From Anisakis pegreffii (lineage: Eukaryota > Nematoda > Chromadorea > Rhabditida > Anisakidae), in assembly GCA_035041965.1 (NCBI GenBank), contig JAPYMA010000128.1, positions 31,931 through 95,930 on the forward strand: a DNA stretch of 64,000 bases, written 5' to 3'. Made by a program: the position numbers and the translations under genes. Under the pieces are notes generated by a model, which made no database searches, was not told where the DNA came from, and saw nothing but the letters and a program-made list of their open reading frames with translations. Of the stretch, positions 13,326 to 25,900 are shown in pieces. Position 1 is the first letter of the stretch, and the number at the start of each line of letters is the position of its first letter.

Positions 13326-16115
13326 GCAAACGGTAGCAACGGCGATTGCAACAAATATTTTTTAAAAAAACGACTATTCTGAATCCGATTGAGAACTTAT
13401 CAATGATTACGATATAACCATAATAAACATTCCCTTTCTGTTGAAAATTTCACAAGTTCAACAGCCAGTCCGAATAAATCTCTTGTTTTGATCAATCAGC
13501 TTCGTTTGATTTGACTCTCACTGATCTCATTTGTTTGTTATGTTGTTTTGTTTGTATTTTGTTGACTAAATCTTCTTTGAATTATCTGCCTAGCATTTTA
13601 CTTTGAGAATCAATATGTTTATTGGATGAAAATGCATCGGGTGTTCCAGGCGCTTATTTCTTTTTCTGTACGAATATTGAGCGATATATCGTGAATTAGT
13701 CGTCAAGCATCAAAAGCACTGATTTTAGATCATAAGAATGTGAGAATTTGCTTAAAGAGATATATCAAATCAGCTTTCATAACATTTCTATATCTTTCCT
13801 GCTCAAAAAGATTGTGAAATTGCTGAATTGTGCATGATGCATACAAACGTATGAAAGTAAGCAATGCTATTGTGCAATTGGTGTGACGAAATAAATCAGT
13901 GTTTTGAATTGGAGTGATCGTCATTAGCGTTATTCGGTTATGTGAAGACAATTGCGTGAACTGAAATTGATTTATGCATGAGAATGTGAGTGAGGAGTCT
14001 GCGGCATATGCATTTTAAACTGCTGGCTGTCATTTATGGATGATTGAGTCCGCGCAGTAGTAGGAAATCGTTTCACATTCACAACTACTGAAACAATTCA
14101 GTTTAAGGTCAATCAAATTGTCACTCGTGTTCAACACGCAGTAAATTAGCACCAACCATCATCATGGCCATCCATATCTGCTCGGATGTCTTCGCATCTG
14201 AACACAAATCTCAAGACGTTGTTTCTTTTTGCATCACTCATTTATTCAAATTCTCCTTTCTGCAATACGCTTTCTCCTTCAATCCTCTTCGATCGAATAT
14301 TCTTACCTTGTTTACGTTTAGTTTATCACTTAGAATTCTATGATTTCACGGAAATGCATTCACTGAACTCTCATGCTTCATAGCAACGAATCTTGTTGAA
14401 GTAATCATGGTAAATCTTATTTAAGATGGCCTACGATTAGCTCAGAACAATGCAGTGCTGCTTAGTTGCTACAATCGTTAGTATGAATGTTTTATAGTCA
14501 TCGTGAAGTTCTGTTGTTGATTGCAAGGTCGAATACTGTTGCGTGCAGAAATTATATCTGCTCAGTGGAAAACGAATGCTGAAAAATTCTTCACTTTATC
14601 AGTTGAATCAGTCTTTGTAAACTGAAGTTTGCTTGATGAGAATTTCCACTTCATTGCATTCTTTCATTGAAGACGGAAGCGGATAGCAGATTTTCAACAT
14701 AGAAATTGGTCCACCAGTATAATAATATTGTTGCTGTTTTGTTTGTGCTGTGAAATCTGCATTATAAGCTTCCTGAGCATTATTGTACATGAATTGTTTA
14801 GTCTACTATTAATTAGTTGAAAATAAAATTGTTTTTTCTTTCGCAATTTCACGATTTCCATTTGCGTTCGGCACCAAGAAAAGTGCCCAGTTAATAATAG
14901 GCAAGCTGGTCACATATTCACTGCATCACAATTGATTTCCTCAGTCATTTAACTCAAACGACTTCGTTCCCTGATGATCACGCTTTTTTGAAGCACATCG
15001 CCTTTTTGCTATTCTCATACTCCTGGGATAAGCGTAAATTGTTCAGTTGCATTCCATTCATTGAGCTTGTATTCTTTACTCAACAATACGAATGGTCTCA
15101 TGAGGCGATTGCATTATAAAACAAAACATTTGAGTGGATCATAAACAATTTCACAAGAAGTATATTTGTTAACTTCATCAGAGGATTTCGAAAGATTTTG
15201 GATGATTTCAATTTTGTTCTTCATTTGTTGCATGTCAACAAAACAGTTCTTCTGTAATTGCCATCAGATTTTCTGGTCTAAATTTTGGTTTTCGATTGAA
15301 TGGCAAGCCCATCCTGATCGTATTCATGGACTTCTGGTCGAATTCTCAATGCTATTGGAAAATTTGATCTGAAAATGTCGATCAATTAAAATTCATAATA
15401 TTAGAATCAAAAATTTCGATGTAAATTCAGTTTTACTTGGCCCATTTTGCAATGAAATCATGCAAACAATGATGTCGACTCGAAAGAATGAAGCAAATTT
15501 TTTGAAATTCTTTTATGAGACGTTTAATAACGGACATCAAAGCCCCAAGAGAACTGAAGAGTACACACCACTCAAAGGCATTGATCATACACAACGACGA
15601 GGCAGGGAATGATTCTGGCCAAGAAAAAAAACACTCGAATTCATTGTTTCTAGTCATTTTAGTATTTGTCAACGTCTCGGTCAGTTTTGCACTCAAATTT
15701 ATTGTCACTCAAAGTTTTCACATCTCTGTTATTCCGTTCACAATTCGACTAATAGTTTGAACAATGAAAATATTGTACTAGAAATGAGGCCCAATCATCT
15801 AATCATGATATACGAGGTATCGTAGACCTTTAATGCTCATTTCATACTCTTCCATATCAGTTGAATATTCACTCTTCGAGAAAGTTATTTTTTCACGGAA
15901 TTAACAGAAATTTGTTATGTGCCCTCTTGATTATATGGAAAGTTCGATCAAATTTGCTCGAATTCACTTGATACTTCGTTTTAAAGAATTTGAATTTTCA
16001 TTTGATTTCCAATCGTTTGAACGCATAATTTCATTCAGATTTCATTAAGCACCATTTTTAATGTGAATTATATTGTGATGTTCAATTTTAGATTGTTGAA
16101 TGCTACAGTATTCAG
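13326..16115. other. Gap between membrane-protein gene and TWK channel
   Basis: An AATAAA lies at 13422-13427, about 97 bases after the stop of the upstream gene, and may be its polyadenylation signal. Otherwise I see no exon series. A plus-strand open frame at 15515-15760 contains a hydrophobic run but no supporting splice partners. The first exon(s) of the TWK channel, with its start codon, should lie here or just upstream of 16116; I could not identify them. Confidence 0.5.
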
Positions 16116-19100
16116 CGTCAATAAATCGTAATGTACATCATGGTGGTGCAAAGGTGCTACAAAAATCAAAATCGGGCAAGATTGTGACGGATGCGCCGCA
16201 ACAAGATATGCAGTCCGCGATAACCACTGGAGCATTTGCTGTGAGTGCTAGCTAGCTAGCAGTAAAATGCAAAACCATTCTTAGTTAGTAGCATGACCAA
16301 ACCCTGATAAAATACATTTCAGTATCATAAGTGCTCCTATAGATCACTGCTTGAAGCAGCACATGATTAGTGAGTCATTAAGAAATATCGTGCAGTGCAT
16401 AGTAATATCTTATATTCCATAGTACTTTTCAAAGCTATAATTATTCATATAGATTACGACTTGAAGCAGCACATGATTAGTGAGTCATTACGAAATATCA
16501 TGCAATGCATAATAATAATATCATGTAATCCATTGATCCACCTCAACAAATCAATGATCGATGAAGAAATTGAAGTTTTCAGATAGCAAATCGGGCCGAG
16601 CAAACCCTGGTAAGCTTTCAAAAAAAGCCACCGCTATGTTTTCGTATCTGCATGAGTGCCTACAATAAATATGGTCTGAAACATGTCATACTTCTTTTGG
16701 TGTTCTTTTTCTATACATTTTTTGGTGCATTCGTCTTCTTGATCATCGAGGCGCCCGTTCAACATAAACTCAAATTTCAATGGGAAAATGTTAGTGGTAC
16801 CACTTGAAATCATTATTTAGTTATTGAATTATATGTATAAGTTGGAATACTTCCTTGATTAGTCTCCAGAATACTTGATACCTTGATTGACCGAGTGTGT
16901 CGAGCAAAACGGGCACAACTCACTCGAATGATTGGGTTCACTTTGCGGACAATATTCGTTCCGTAATAGCCTGATTGATTGTAAGCATAAACTAAACAAA
17001 CTGACAAATGATTTATGCATTTCTTGCAAGAGGATAGATAGATGATAAATGAAATGTATTTCATCATGAAATGCCTGTGCAATATGTGGTGGCCAAAAGG
17101 GTGCCTTAAGCCTTAAGAATGCCTTAAGTCTTAAGAATGCCTTAAGAATATTGAACATCCATCCACACAGATAGATAGATATATCTGTTCTTCATTTGAA
17201 CAATACAAACTCAATATTAATATTGTTTCAAGTAGTTTCTTTTCAAGTAGTTCATTCGCAACTTCAGAGAATAACAGCGAATCGAAGTGTTTTTGTTGAT
17301 GGACTTATGAAGGAACTATTCAATAACTCACAGTTTTTGGTCTATATCAAAGGTGGTACATCGAAACGAATTCGAAATCATTTGAACCTGTGAGTGCTAA
17401 GAGCTCATTTCGTAGCGATAACTATCAATAAGCGATGACATAATCCTATTTTTACATCAATCATCTCCTATTAAAACGTTATGATGCAAACCATATGTTA
17501 CTGCCATTACTAAGGATTTGAAGTTTTTTAAGATAAGTTTTACAGATCGTTCATACGATACGAGAAACAATTAGGCATAAAATGGACCGAGCAGAAACTT
17601 GAATGGGATTACTGGAATGCGGTTATTTTTGCAGGTACCATATGCACAACAATAGGTAGGTAAAGCGTTTAGATATCTTTGAATTGTACCGATTGTGAGG
17701 TGAGATCCGTTCAATTACTCAAGTTTGAGGTGATTTGGTTGAGTTACCCAAAATCTACGTTGGTCATTGTTCTACGTTGATCATTTGTTCCACGTTGATC
17801 ATTTCTGATTTAACATTTGAGATAGTGTATTGCCCGACTTGCCTGAATACAACTGGGGTGCACAATCAAAATGACCTGAAATTTAGGCAGAGATTCATTT
17901 TATAATCCCTCGAAGAAGTCCAATTCCTCAAGCAGTGTTTACTCATTCTCATGAATCTGAATTCATGTCACGGTTTGGATGATCAGAAATCGGAAACTGA
18001 AGATCTAAGAAGATGGAATATTTTGGAGTGACATGAATGAAAATTATTACTGGTTGCTTAAATGATAACACTTGTTGCTTAAATGAAAAATGACAATTCA
18101 TTCATTTCAAATGAATAATTGAAGGTTATGGTCATATTTATCCATATACAAATCTCGGCAAAGTTCTTACCATGATATACGCATTAGGTGGTATACCACT
18201 GGTGTTGTTGCTACTGCAAGATCTTGGTAAACTGCTAACCGTCTCGATGAAATACCCGTGGTTTCAGTTCAAACGCTGTTTGCGCAGAATGCTCAGGTGA
18301 ACACACTATTTCAACCATAATTAATTGATATTTTGAACAACCTCAAGATTTTTTGCTCCTTGTGATGGTGATGTGTAAGAGCTGCTATGATTCTTGCAAG
18401 TATGTGGTCAAATCTTCAACAAAACATCAGCTTTACTGACCAAAATTTTTCTAGTGCTCAATATCTTTAACATCACTGAACAGGGGTAGGATTTACGATT
18501 AAATAGAGATAGGATGGCAGTTCTGAGTACCGAATGAGAGTAGTATTGGCCATGTAAAGCGACAGGGATGAATGGAACCAGGATGAAATTGTTAGCAATA
18601 TGACTGATCAATGATCAGTCGATCAATCGATTTTAATCGATAGATAGAATGAGTTAGAATGGAGAAACGCATAAGTGAAATTATCATGAGTTATTTCTGC
18701 TGAATACTTTGGAATACTTTCAAATTTGAAAAAATAATAATTCCGAAAAAAATTGATATTTGAAGGTTATTCACGAAGCAATCGTTAACTGAAATGGCAG
18801 CAATTGAATTTGAAGAACGAACGAATTTATACGTTTTCGATGTACCGATTCCAGCCGCTGTAGCGTTGATCGTGATATGGTTGTGGATATGCGCGACTGT
18901 TTTCTGTAATCTCGACAAGAATTGGACACTTCTACAAGCATTCTACTTCTTTTTCATTTCACTGAGGTTCATTGCGTTCAAAATCGATTATGTTCAATTG
19001 ACCTTCAGTTGATTTTACAGTCTTCTGTATACTCCAACCAGTAAAATGATTCAAATCAATCCTGATTCTAACGATTCATCGATGTTTTCCTATTCAGCAA

Positions 19101-20494
19101 TGGATTGATTCAATATTTGCCTCAGTACTTTACAGATTAAATTCTTTCATAATCTTTACTGCTGGGGGCCTGCATAGGGAGATTAAGGTGATGAATTTCT
19201 CTCTATTAGAAATTGCATTCATGGGATATTAGTTATAATATTAGTAACAATAATGGTGGTAATGGTAACAACAACAAAAATATTTCAACTGAAATGATTT
19301 CAGTACAATTGGACTCGGTGACCTAATACCGTCCTCTCCGCACACTCTAATCTCGATGTTTGGCTTTATCGTGTTCGGTCTTTCACTAGTATCGATGGTT
19401 GTCAACTTAATTCAAGCAAAAATGCTGAAGACTTACGATCCAGTCAATCAAACCGAGAACACTCCGTTGTTACAGAACAACAATGACCCCCATCCTAACA
19501 ACAGAACAGCCAAAAAACCCTTCGCTACATTAGGTGTTATTCAGGTTCGTGTTAATAATTTACCATAATATCAGTAAAAATCTTGACAAATCCTAGCAAT
19601 CTCATCTGTATATCAGTAGTAATATTCAGCAAGTTAAGAGCATTCGAAACTGATCCAGCTTAATGAAGACAATCGCACGTTCGAGTTTATTACGATTGTA
19701 ATCGAGCACATACTGCTTCTCATTGAAGTGAAATTACTCTATCATCAAAGATCCGTCATTGATTCAGTAGGTTTCTGTAATGAATGAAAATTATTTTGCA
19801 GTGTTTCGACGGTCTTAAGAATGCAGCTGAGGGGATGGAGAACTCTGAAGAGATGTTGATACCTCGACGATTAACACGTTCAACTCAAACAGCCGTCAGT
19901 TTACCACCATCCAAAGGGGTTTGCTTGCTCTTATTTATATGCTATTGGTTTATGCTGTTGACACGTATCGATGAATTCTCAAGAATCATACTATTATATT
20001 ATTAAAAATATGTTTCCATCAAAATTTATGAGAATATCACATGAACTAAATCGGTACACATTCAAGAAAGAAAGGAGGATAATCCCATTCTTTTGCCGGA
20101 GTCCGGATAATAGAAGGTGCTTCATTTGAAGCAGGAAAGGGAGGAGAGGTGTTAATTGCGTACAGATTATGATTTGATTTCACTCGTATCATAAGCAAAA
20201 CTGGTAATAACAAATTTGAAATTAACTTCATAAATTTTACAGTCGCTAACATCACATTGCTGTGTTCATTGGATGACGAGTAATCACCTGATTGGTGCGA
20301 ATTCACCAGATGATGTGACTTTATTGGTCGGCAATACCGAGGAATTGTTGATGAAGGATTTGGGTGAAACCAACTCAGAGGTGGACGACTTGAGTGGTGA
20401 TCTTGTCACCGAGATCACGACGCTTCAAGAGGATAGCAATAAACCGCTGAAATTACCGCCGTTAGCTGACCACAACGATTGTCCATCACTGTAA
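16116..20494 (+). CDS. TWK-type two-pore-domain potassium channel
   Basis: This is an outward K+ leak channel of the plasma membrane that sets resting potential. Exons: 16116-16240, 16583-16796, 17248-17389, 17546-17655, 18125-18296, 18766-18966, 19304-19544, 19802-19918 and 20243-20494; phases agree throughout. In order: M1 (HVILLLVFFFYTFFGAFVF) in exon 2; an extracellular cap; the first filter TTIGYG split across exons 4 and 5; M2 (YALGGIPLVLLLLQDLGKLL); M3 in exon 6; the second filter TIGLGD in exon 7; M4 and a cytoplasmic tail of about 150 residues. TIGYG plus TIGLGD is diagnostic of the family. About 524 residues are visible, typical length. The start codon is missing, so a first exon lies upstream. 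The exon 2/3 boundary could shift by a few bases. Which of the many worm TWK genes it matches cannot be told by eye. Its introns hold an SL1-like sequence and two tandem repeats. Confidence 0.94.
16338..16521. repeat. Tandem duplication of ~73 bp (period 111) in TWK intron 1
   Basis: The segment 16338-16410 recurs at 16449-16521. Both contain cttgaagcagcacatgatta and a following gtgagtcatta. Identity is high with scattered substitutions. It lies wholly in the intron between exons 16116-16240 and 16583-16796. Confidence 0.8.
17102..17150. repeat. CTTAAG minisatellite in TWK intron
   Basis: About three degenerate copies of a unit like gccttaagtcttaagaat follow each other. The unit is itself rich in CTTAAG palindromes. 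It lies in the second TWK intron. Confidence 0.65.
17709..17729 (+). other. SL1 spliced-leader-like sequence followed by GT
   Basis: Positions 17709-17729 read gttcaattactcaagtttga plus g. This matches SL1 nucleotides 2-22 at 19 of 21 positions, including the invariant caagtttgag end. The next two transcript bases after a G are GT-like (ag|gtg), as in SL RNA donors. A second partial match (ggttgagttacccaa, 13 of 15 to the SL1 start) follows at 17737-17751. I find no clear Sm-binding site downstream, so a working SL RNA gene is not shown. It lies inside the TWK intron 17656-18124. Confidence 0.4.
17757..17814. repeat. Three tandem copies of a ~20-base unit (cTACGTTGATCATT)
   Basis: Units reading ctacgttggtcatt, ctacgttgatcattt and ccacgttgatcattt follow one another directly after the SL1-like sequence in the TWK intron. 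Confidence 0.7.
20217..20270 (+). repeat. Duplicated 3'-splice-site/exon start, copy 1 (used TWK last exon)
   Basis: 54 bases covering the acceptor and the first nine codons of the TWK last exon. They recur at 20826-20879 with two mismatches. Confidence 0.9.
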
Positions 20495-20825
20495 CAAGCC
20501 GCATAGATCACATTCATATCATACTGATCACTTGATTCCGATATCATTCACCTAATCCGATTCTACTCAAGAAATTGCTGAATAATCTCTCGTGATAAGC
20601 GTGCTCTCATCAGACGAGAAGACCAAATGAGATTGAGCGAATTATTTCGAAGTTTTAGGTCGATGTTCCTCCTTCCATTCAAGGTTTGACTGAAATGAGA
20701 GTATAATCAATTCAGTTGTTGAACTGAATTCAACTGCTGTGTCAATATCATTACCTTACCATTGCATGTTCTGAGAGAAGATGTTAACTTCTTTCGTTTT
20801 ATACTGAACTTAATGATAAAAAATC

Positions 20826-20902
20826 TGAAATTAACTTCATAAATTTTGCAGTCGCTAACATTACATTGCTGTGTTCATTTAAATACATCAGTAACATTCT
20901 GA
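20826..20902 (+). other. Candidate alternative terminal exon of the TWK channel
   Basis: A 54-base copy of the acceptor and exon start at 20217-20270, with 52 of 54 bases identical and the AG retained. Splicing from the exon ending at 19918 to 20852 is in frame and gives a 16-residue tail (SLTLHCCVHLNTSVTF) then TGA at 20900-20902, instead of the 83-residue tail. Both the splice signal and an open frame are kept, so an alternative last exon is possible; a dead duplicate is equally possible. Confidence 0.4.
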
Positions 20903-22895
20903 CCATCCATTTTTTTGATTTGTCCCAACACATTTCTCACTGATTCAGATTTTAGAATTAGAGCGTAACTGATTTCGTGCATCCTTCTCTCGATTCAATT
21001 TGATCATGAGGAATTTTAGTAGAACTGTCGAAAGCCTTATGAAGCAGTTTGCTTAATGAAGCGATTTTCTTTGCACTTCTCATCTTGTGAGTGTATTCTA
21101 TAAGTGTATATTATAGGTTACTCTAATGATCTCAATATGATCTCAAAATATACTTGCAAGCATAGTAATAGTATGTAGATAGTTTATTGATAGTAATTTG
21201 TAGAAGTTTCAAGTGTTCTTCAATAATCATGAGGTGTTCATTGCAGCGAAATTCTTGCAGCCATCAGATTTTTATGTGGTATTGAACACTGTAAACTCGA
21301 AAATCATATTATGGCAAAGCATTGTTCATCAAAATCACCCATAACATATTGACGCGGAAAACGTTGAAAAACGCGAAAATAAAACATAACCCCTAACAAG
21401 AAATATCGAATAAAATTTGAAATAAAGAAAAAACAGGCCGAATAATGATATGAAGAAAATGAATACAAAAGAAATATGGCACATTTGGGGAAGAAGTATT
21501 TGGGAGTAAGAAAAATGAATGTACACAAATGACTAGAACACACATCATTTTGTCTCATTGGTTTTCGCTGTATGATCTCGTTAGAGCTTAACGAGCAAAG
21601 CTGTTAATCATAATAGTAATGACAATAGTAACAGTAACAACAATAATAGTAATAATCATAGTAATAGTAATAAAGATGATAATAAGTTTGCGATGATAAC
21701 AATGAAGGTTTATATATATATGGCACAACTGACGAAATTTCGAACGATGAACATCAACTTGACGAAACGAGACGTCTTATAAAATATCACTCACGAAGCC
21801 TAACGTAACGTAAGATGAATGCTAATTGCAGAAGATAACAAAGAAATCAGAACGAATGAAAAGCTTCAACATAGAAGATTTAAGTAGCATCAGTTAATTG
21901 AAAGGGGAAGAAAATCTGTACAAATAGCACCAATTTTAAGAAGACAACGTTATAATGATAATTTTGCATAGGCACAATGAAATATAGTATGGTTAAGGGT
22001 GATGAACAACGCTTCAATTACGAAGAACAGTAATTTCACAATTGTGCAGAAATGATTGATACAAATCATTCGAATCATCATTTCTGCTGCTTTCATTCGG
22101 TTCAGTTTGAGATTTTCATCGATTTTAAACTGGTATTCCATTAGGATGCGCTTCGAATAGATGGATTACACATCCGATTGACAAATAGATGGCGGTTTCA
22201 TGCGCTTGTGGTCAAGACACGATTTATTAATCATAAGGAGAATAATAATGAATAACAATAAAAATCATAGAAAGTCACCTATAAATGGCATATAAGGCAA
22301 GCCAAATTTGAGTTAGAAGATAATTTATAGAAGCGAACGATTGTCAGGAAGAAACGAAGATATCCGGACAATCGTCTGAAGATGATGGCTGGCATCAGCC
22401 AAATCGTCGTCGTTACCGACCAACGACGCATATTCTTCTCAAGCAATGACAACAAAGCAACGAACGCATTATCAGATAAAATTTTCAGTAAAAAACAATT
22501 CCATTAGAAGAATATGAACTCGCGAGTGGGATCGCTTCAAATGAAAACAATAAAATTTTCAAAAGAAACAAAACAAAAAATTCGTGTGCAGTTTGAGAGT
22601 AGAATGGATGTTCTTGTGTCCGTCCATTCATCACAATTCAGATTAAGAAACATCGAAAGAACTTAGACAAACTTAGACAAACGCTCTGACGAAGACACTG
22701 AAGTGTATCAGAAATAAGAATATTTCTCGTCAGAACAAGAAACACGCAAGAAGACGCGAAGATGATGCGAATTCATCATCAAATCATGAAAAGCAAACAG
22801 AACAACACAAAACAATTAAGACGTTTCATTTCGTCAGGTGATCCGTGATGAATGTAGTTCAATTGCAATAGCATCAGTTGTTAATGTCAGTGCAG
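20903..22895. other. Convergent intergenic region between TWK and myosin 3' ends
   Basis: The TWK and myosin genes converge here. The stretch holds degenerate AAT/AGT repeats at about 21600-21690 and a TATATATATATA run near 21713. I see no gene. The 3' UTRs of both neighbours must lie here. Confidence 0.6.
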
Positions 22896-22922
22896 TTATT
22901 GTTGTTGTTGTTGTTGTTGATT
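22896..22922 (-). repeat. CAA microsatellite forming the myosin C-terminal polyglutamine and stop
   Basis: On the plus strand this is a GTT run. On the coding strand it gives seven CAA codons followed directly by TAA. In muscle myosins the tailpiece usually ends near the Ser/Ala-rich segment before this point, so the repeat appears to extend the protein by about 11 residues. Confidence 0.85.
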
Positions 22923-25900
22923 GTTGCTGATAAACTCCGAGGCAGATGCAACTCGAATAAAGCTGGCACTTGCACTGAGTCCCAACGGTCCCATGGTGGA
23001 AGCACGATTCTTTGTGCGTAGCTTAGCCAACGAGTTCTCAGCAATATCGGCACGTTCATTCGCGTCATCAACTTGTGTCATCAACTGACGATATTTACCC
23101 ATATTCACGGCTGCTACTTCTTCCTGAAAGTGCGATTCCATTGACCGTTTCCATTCAGATTCACTCATACTTATCCGGATTGTCTCAGTGAGCAGATTTC
23201 ACTGTATTAGATCATAGCTGCACATGTGTCAGTGATGACTGATGAAGAGATCATTAGGATGATAGTGATTAGGGCATGAGAAAATTGTACTGTAATTGAA
23301 TGTTTCATTATAAAGCAATGAAATTTTGATGTGATTGAATGAAAGAGGCATTCTAGGGATGATTTGCAGATGTGAAATCCAATCGGTCCACTCTAGGGTT
23401 CATTAGAGGATATGATATCCAATAGGCTAAACGAGATTTGGAATGAACAATTCAAACGGCATGACATACAGCTTCCTCCATTTGTCGTTTGTAGATTTTG
23501 ATTTTCACTTGGAGTTTATCGCACAATTCTGTCAGCCGATCGCTGTTCTTGCGGTCCTCTTCACACTGAAATCGCAATTGAACAATTAGTAAGTTTCATC
23601 GATGATTATAAATGGATTGTTCCGCTATAAGTTATCGTTTCAAATTCGATTGCTTACCAGCAGAATATCTTAGTAATAGAACATTTAATAAACTGATAAT
23701 TTTGCAATACATCATTTCAGTTATCCGAATGTAAATGAATAGAGCAGTTTGTTAGACTGAAGGCAATCGCTACCTGGAATTCAAGTTCTTTGATACGTCG
23801 ATCGCCCTTCTTGATCTCTTTCTCCATATCCGAGCCACGTCTCTGTTCCATGTCCAGTTCTTGTTCCATGGATCGAATACGTTCCTCAAGCTTAGCGATG
23901 ATCTTCTTACCTCCACGCAAAGCGGCTGCTTCGGCTTCATCCAAACGTACCTTAATCATTCCCATATAAGTCTTCATCATCTCAACATAGTCGATCAAAA
24001 TATTTTCATCTAATAATCAAAATCACTTCGAAATTTCATTTCAGTCGCAGTATATTGTCTTGAAAGAAGTACGCAAATGATATACAAATGATCAATCAGT
24101 AGTATCGTTGACCTGAGCTAATTTCATTATATAATAATGTCTGAACTAAGATGAATAGATTAAGACATATGGGATAATGCTTGATCTGTAGTGTGAGTAT
24201 AAAGTAAGATCTAATGAAGTCACTCACCTGCATTTCCTTGATTTGAACCTCAAGTGCACGTCTCATACGATCAACGTGAAGTGAGTGCTCTTGTTCTTGA
24301 CGTAGCTCTTCGGCTAGACGAGCTGCATCTGCACTGGCGCTCTTCAACATCTCGTCAGTGGTCTTCAGTTGGTTTTGCACATCATCCAGATCAATCTTAA
24401 GAGATTATCATTAGCAGTGTATCCTTTCACTGCAATACTCCACCCAAATGGACAACATTTCGATGATATGATAATTTGGTCGCTATTTTGAGTGCTATCA
24501 ATAGTGAAAGTGAATGAGTTGAATGGAATTTTGTGGAATGAAGCACACAAAAAAAACATACGTGAACAGCTTGTAACTCTCCTTCGAGCTTTCTTCGTGT
24601 ATTATTGATCACAGTCACTTGATTCGTCAAATCGTTCACTTGTTCACGTAGTTCAATCGCATCTTGTTCAGCACTACGTCTGGCACGTTCGGCCTTAATT
24701 TTACACGAGTTTTGATTATTCATTCATTCGACGAAATGGTACCGTTCAATTCTTACAATCAATTAATTTCCTATTTATCGTATAAGAACTGAGATTTGAA
24801 TTCTATATTTTGAGGTTTCAATCACTGGAAATAATATTCAGCACTGTATGGAAATTGAAATATTGCGATGAGGATTTCTTTTGATACTCGAATATAATCT
24901 TTTATCATCGAATATATCGACTGCAACTTACAGCTTCAGCTTGATTCGCCAGCTCGTCTTTTTCGGCTTGCAGTATCGCAGCTCTCTTCTGAATGCCTTG
25001 CAATTGCTCACTGAAAATGATTAAATTAAAATTTGCTGGTCTAAAACCTTCTTCAAGATCACAATGATTTATTCACATCGACATTGGTGATTGTTGAATA
25101 ACTTCCTTCGGATACCTTTGGGTTTATGATTAAAAGAATGGTAGAGTTATGATTCAAGGAGACGGATGCTTTTCTTTGCTAACATCGCCGACTGCTCCAA
25201 AAGAAAGACTCCAGAAGAATGAATGACATGCTTTTTAGTGATAATCGCTAGTGAAACGATTCTAGTAAGATGTGATTGCTCTGTTCCATCATGTTTAGTT
25301 ATCATTGGTTATCACCAGTGTGCAGTATTTATCAGGAACATGCTTTGAGGTGATAGAGGGCAAATATGATCAGACGTATTGACTGAACATACACTAAATC
25401 TTCTTTCTGTCGTTGTTCATCTTCGATTTGCAGTTGTAGTTCACGGATTTGTTCTTGATAACGTTTGATGTTCTTCTGTGCATCTGCGTTAGCCTTATTA
25501 GCATGATCGAGAGCGATTTCAAGCTCCTGAAATCATTTCATTCATCAAAATTGGCATAGAATTTGGTTGTAAATATCAATTGAGATCGATGGAAGAATGC
25601 ACAGGAAGGTAGCGAATTCGAGCTGAGAGCCACTCTAATCAAAAGTAGTGAGAGATAGTGAAGGCGACTAAATCAAATGCCTCACATTAATGTCTTGTTC
25701 GAGCTTCTTCTTGATTCTCAGTGCCTCATTCTTGGCTTTGATTTCCACTTCCAGGGTTGCTTGCATACTTTCCATTGCACGTTGATGATTTCTTCGAGTA
25801 TTCTCGAATTCTTCTTCCTTCTCTTGAAGGCGTTTCTCGATTTCTGCACGAACTTGTGATACCTCGACCTAAACCATTCGCATTTCATTAGCAAACAATC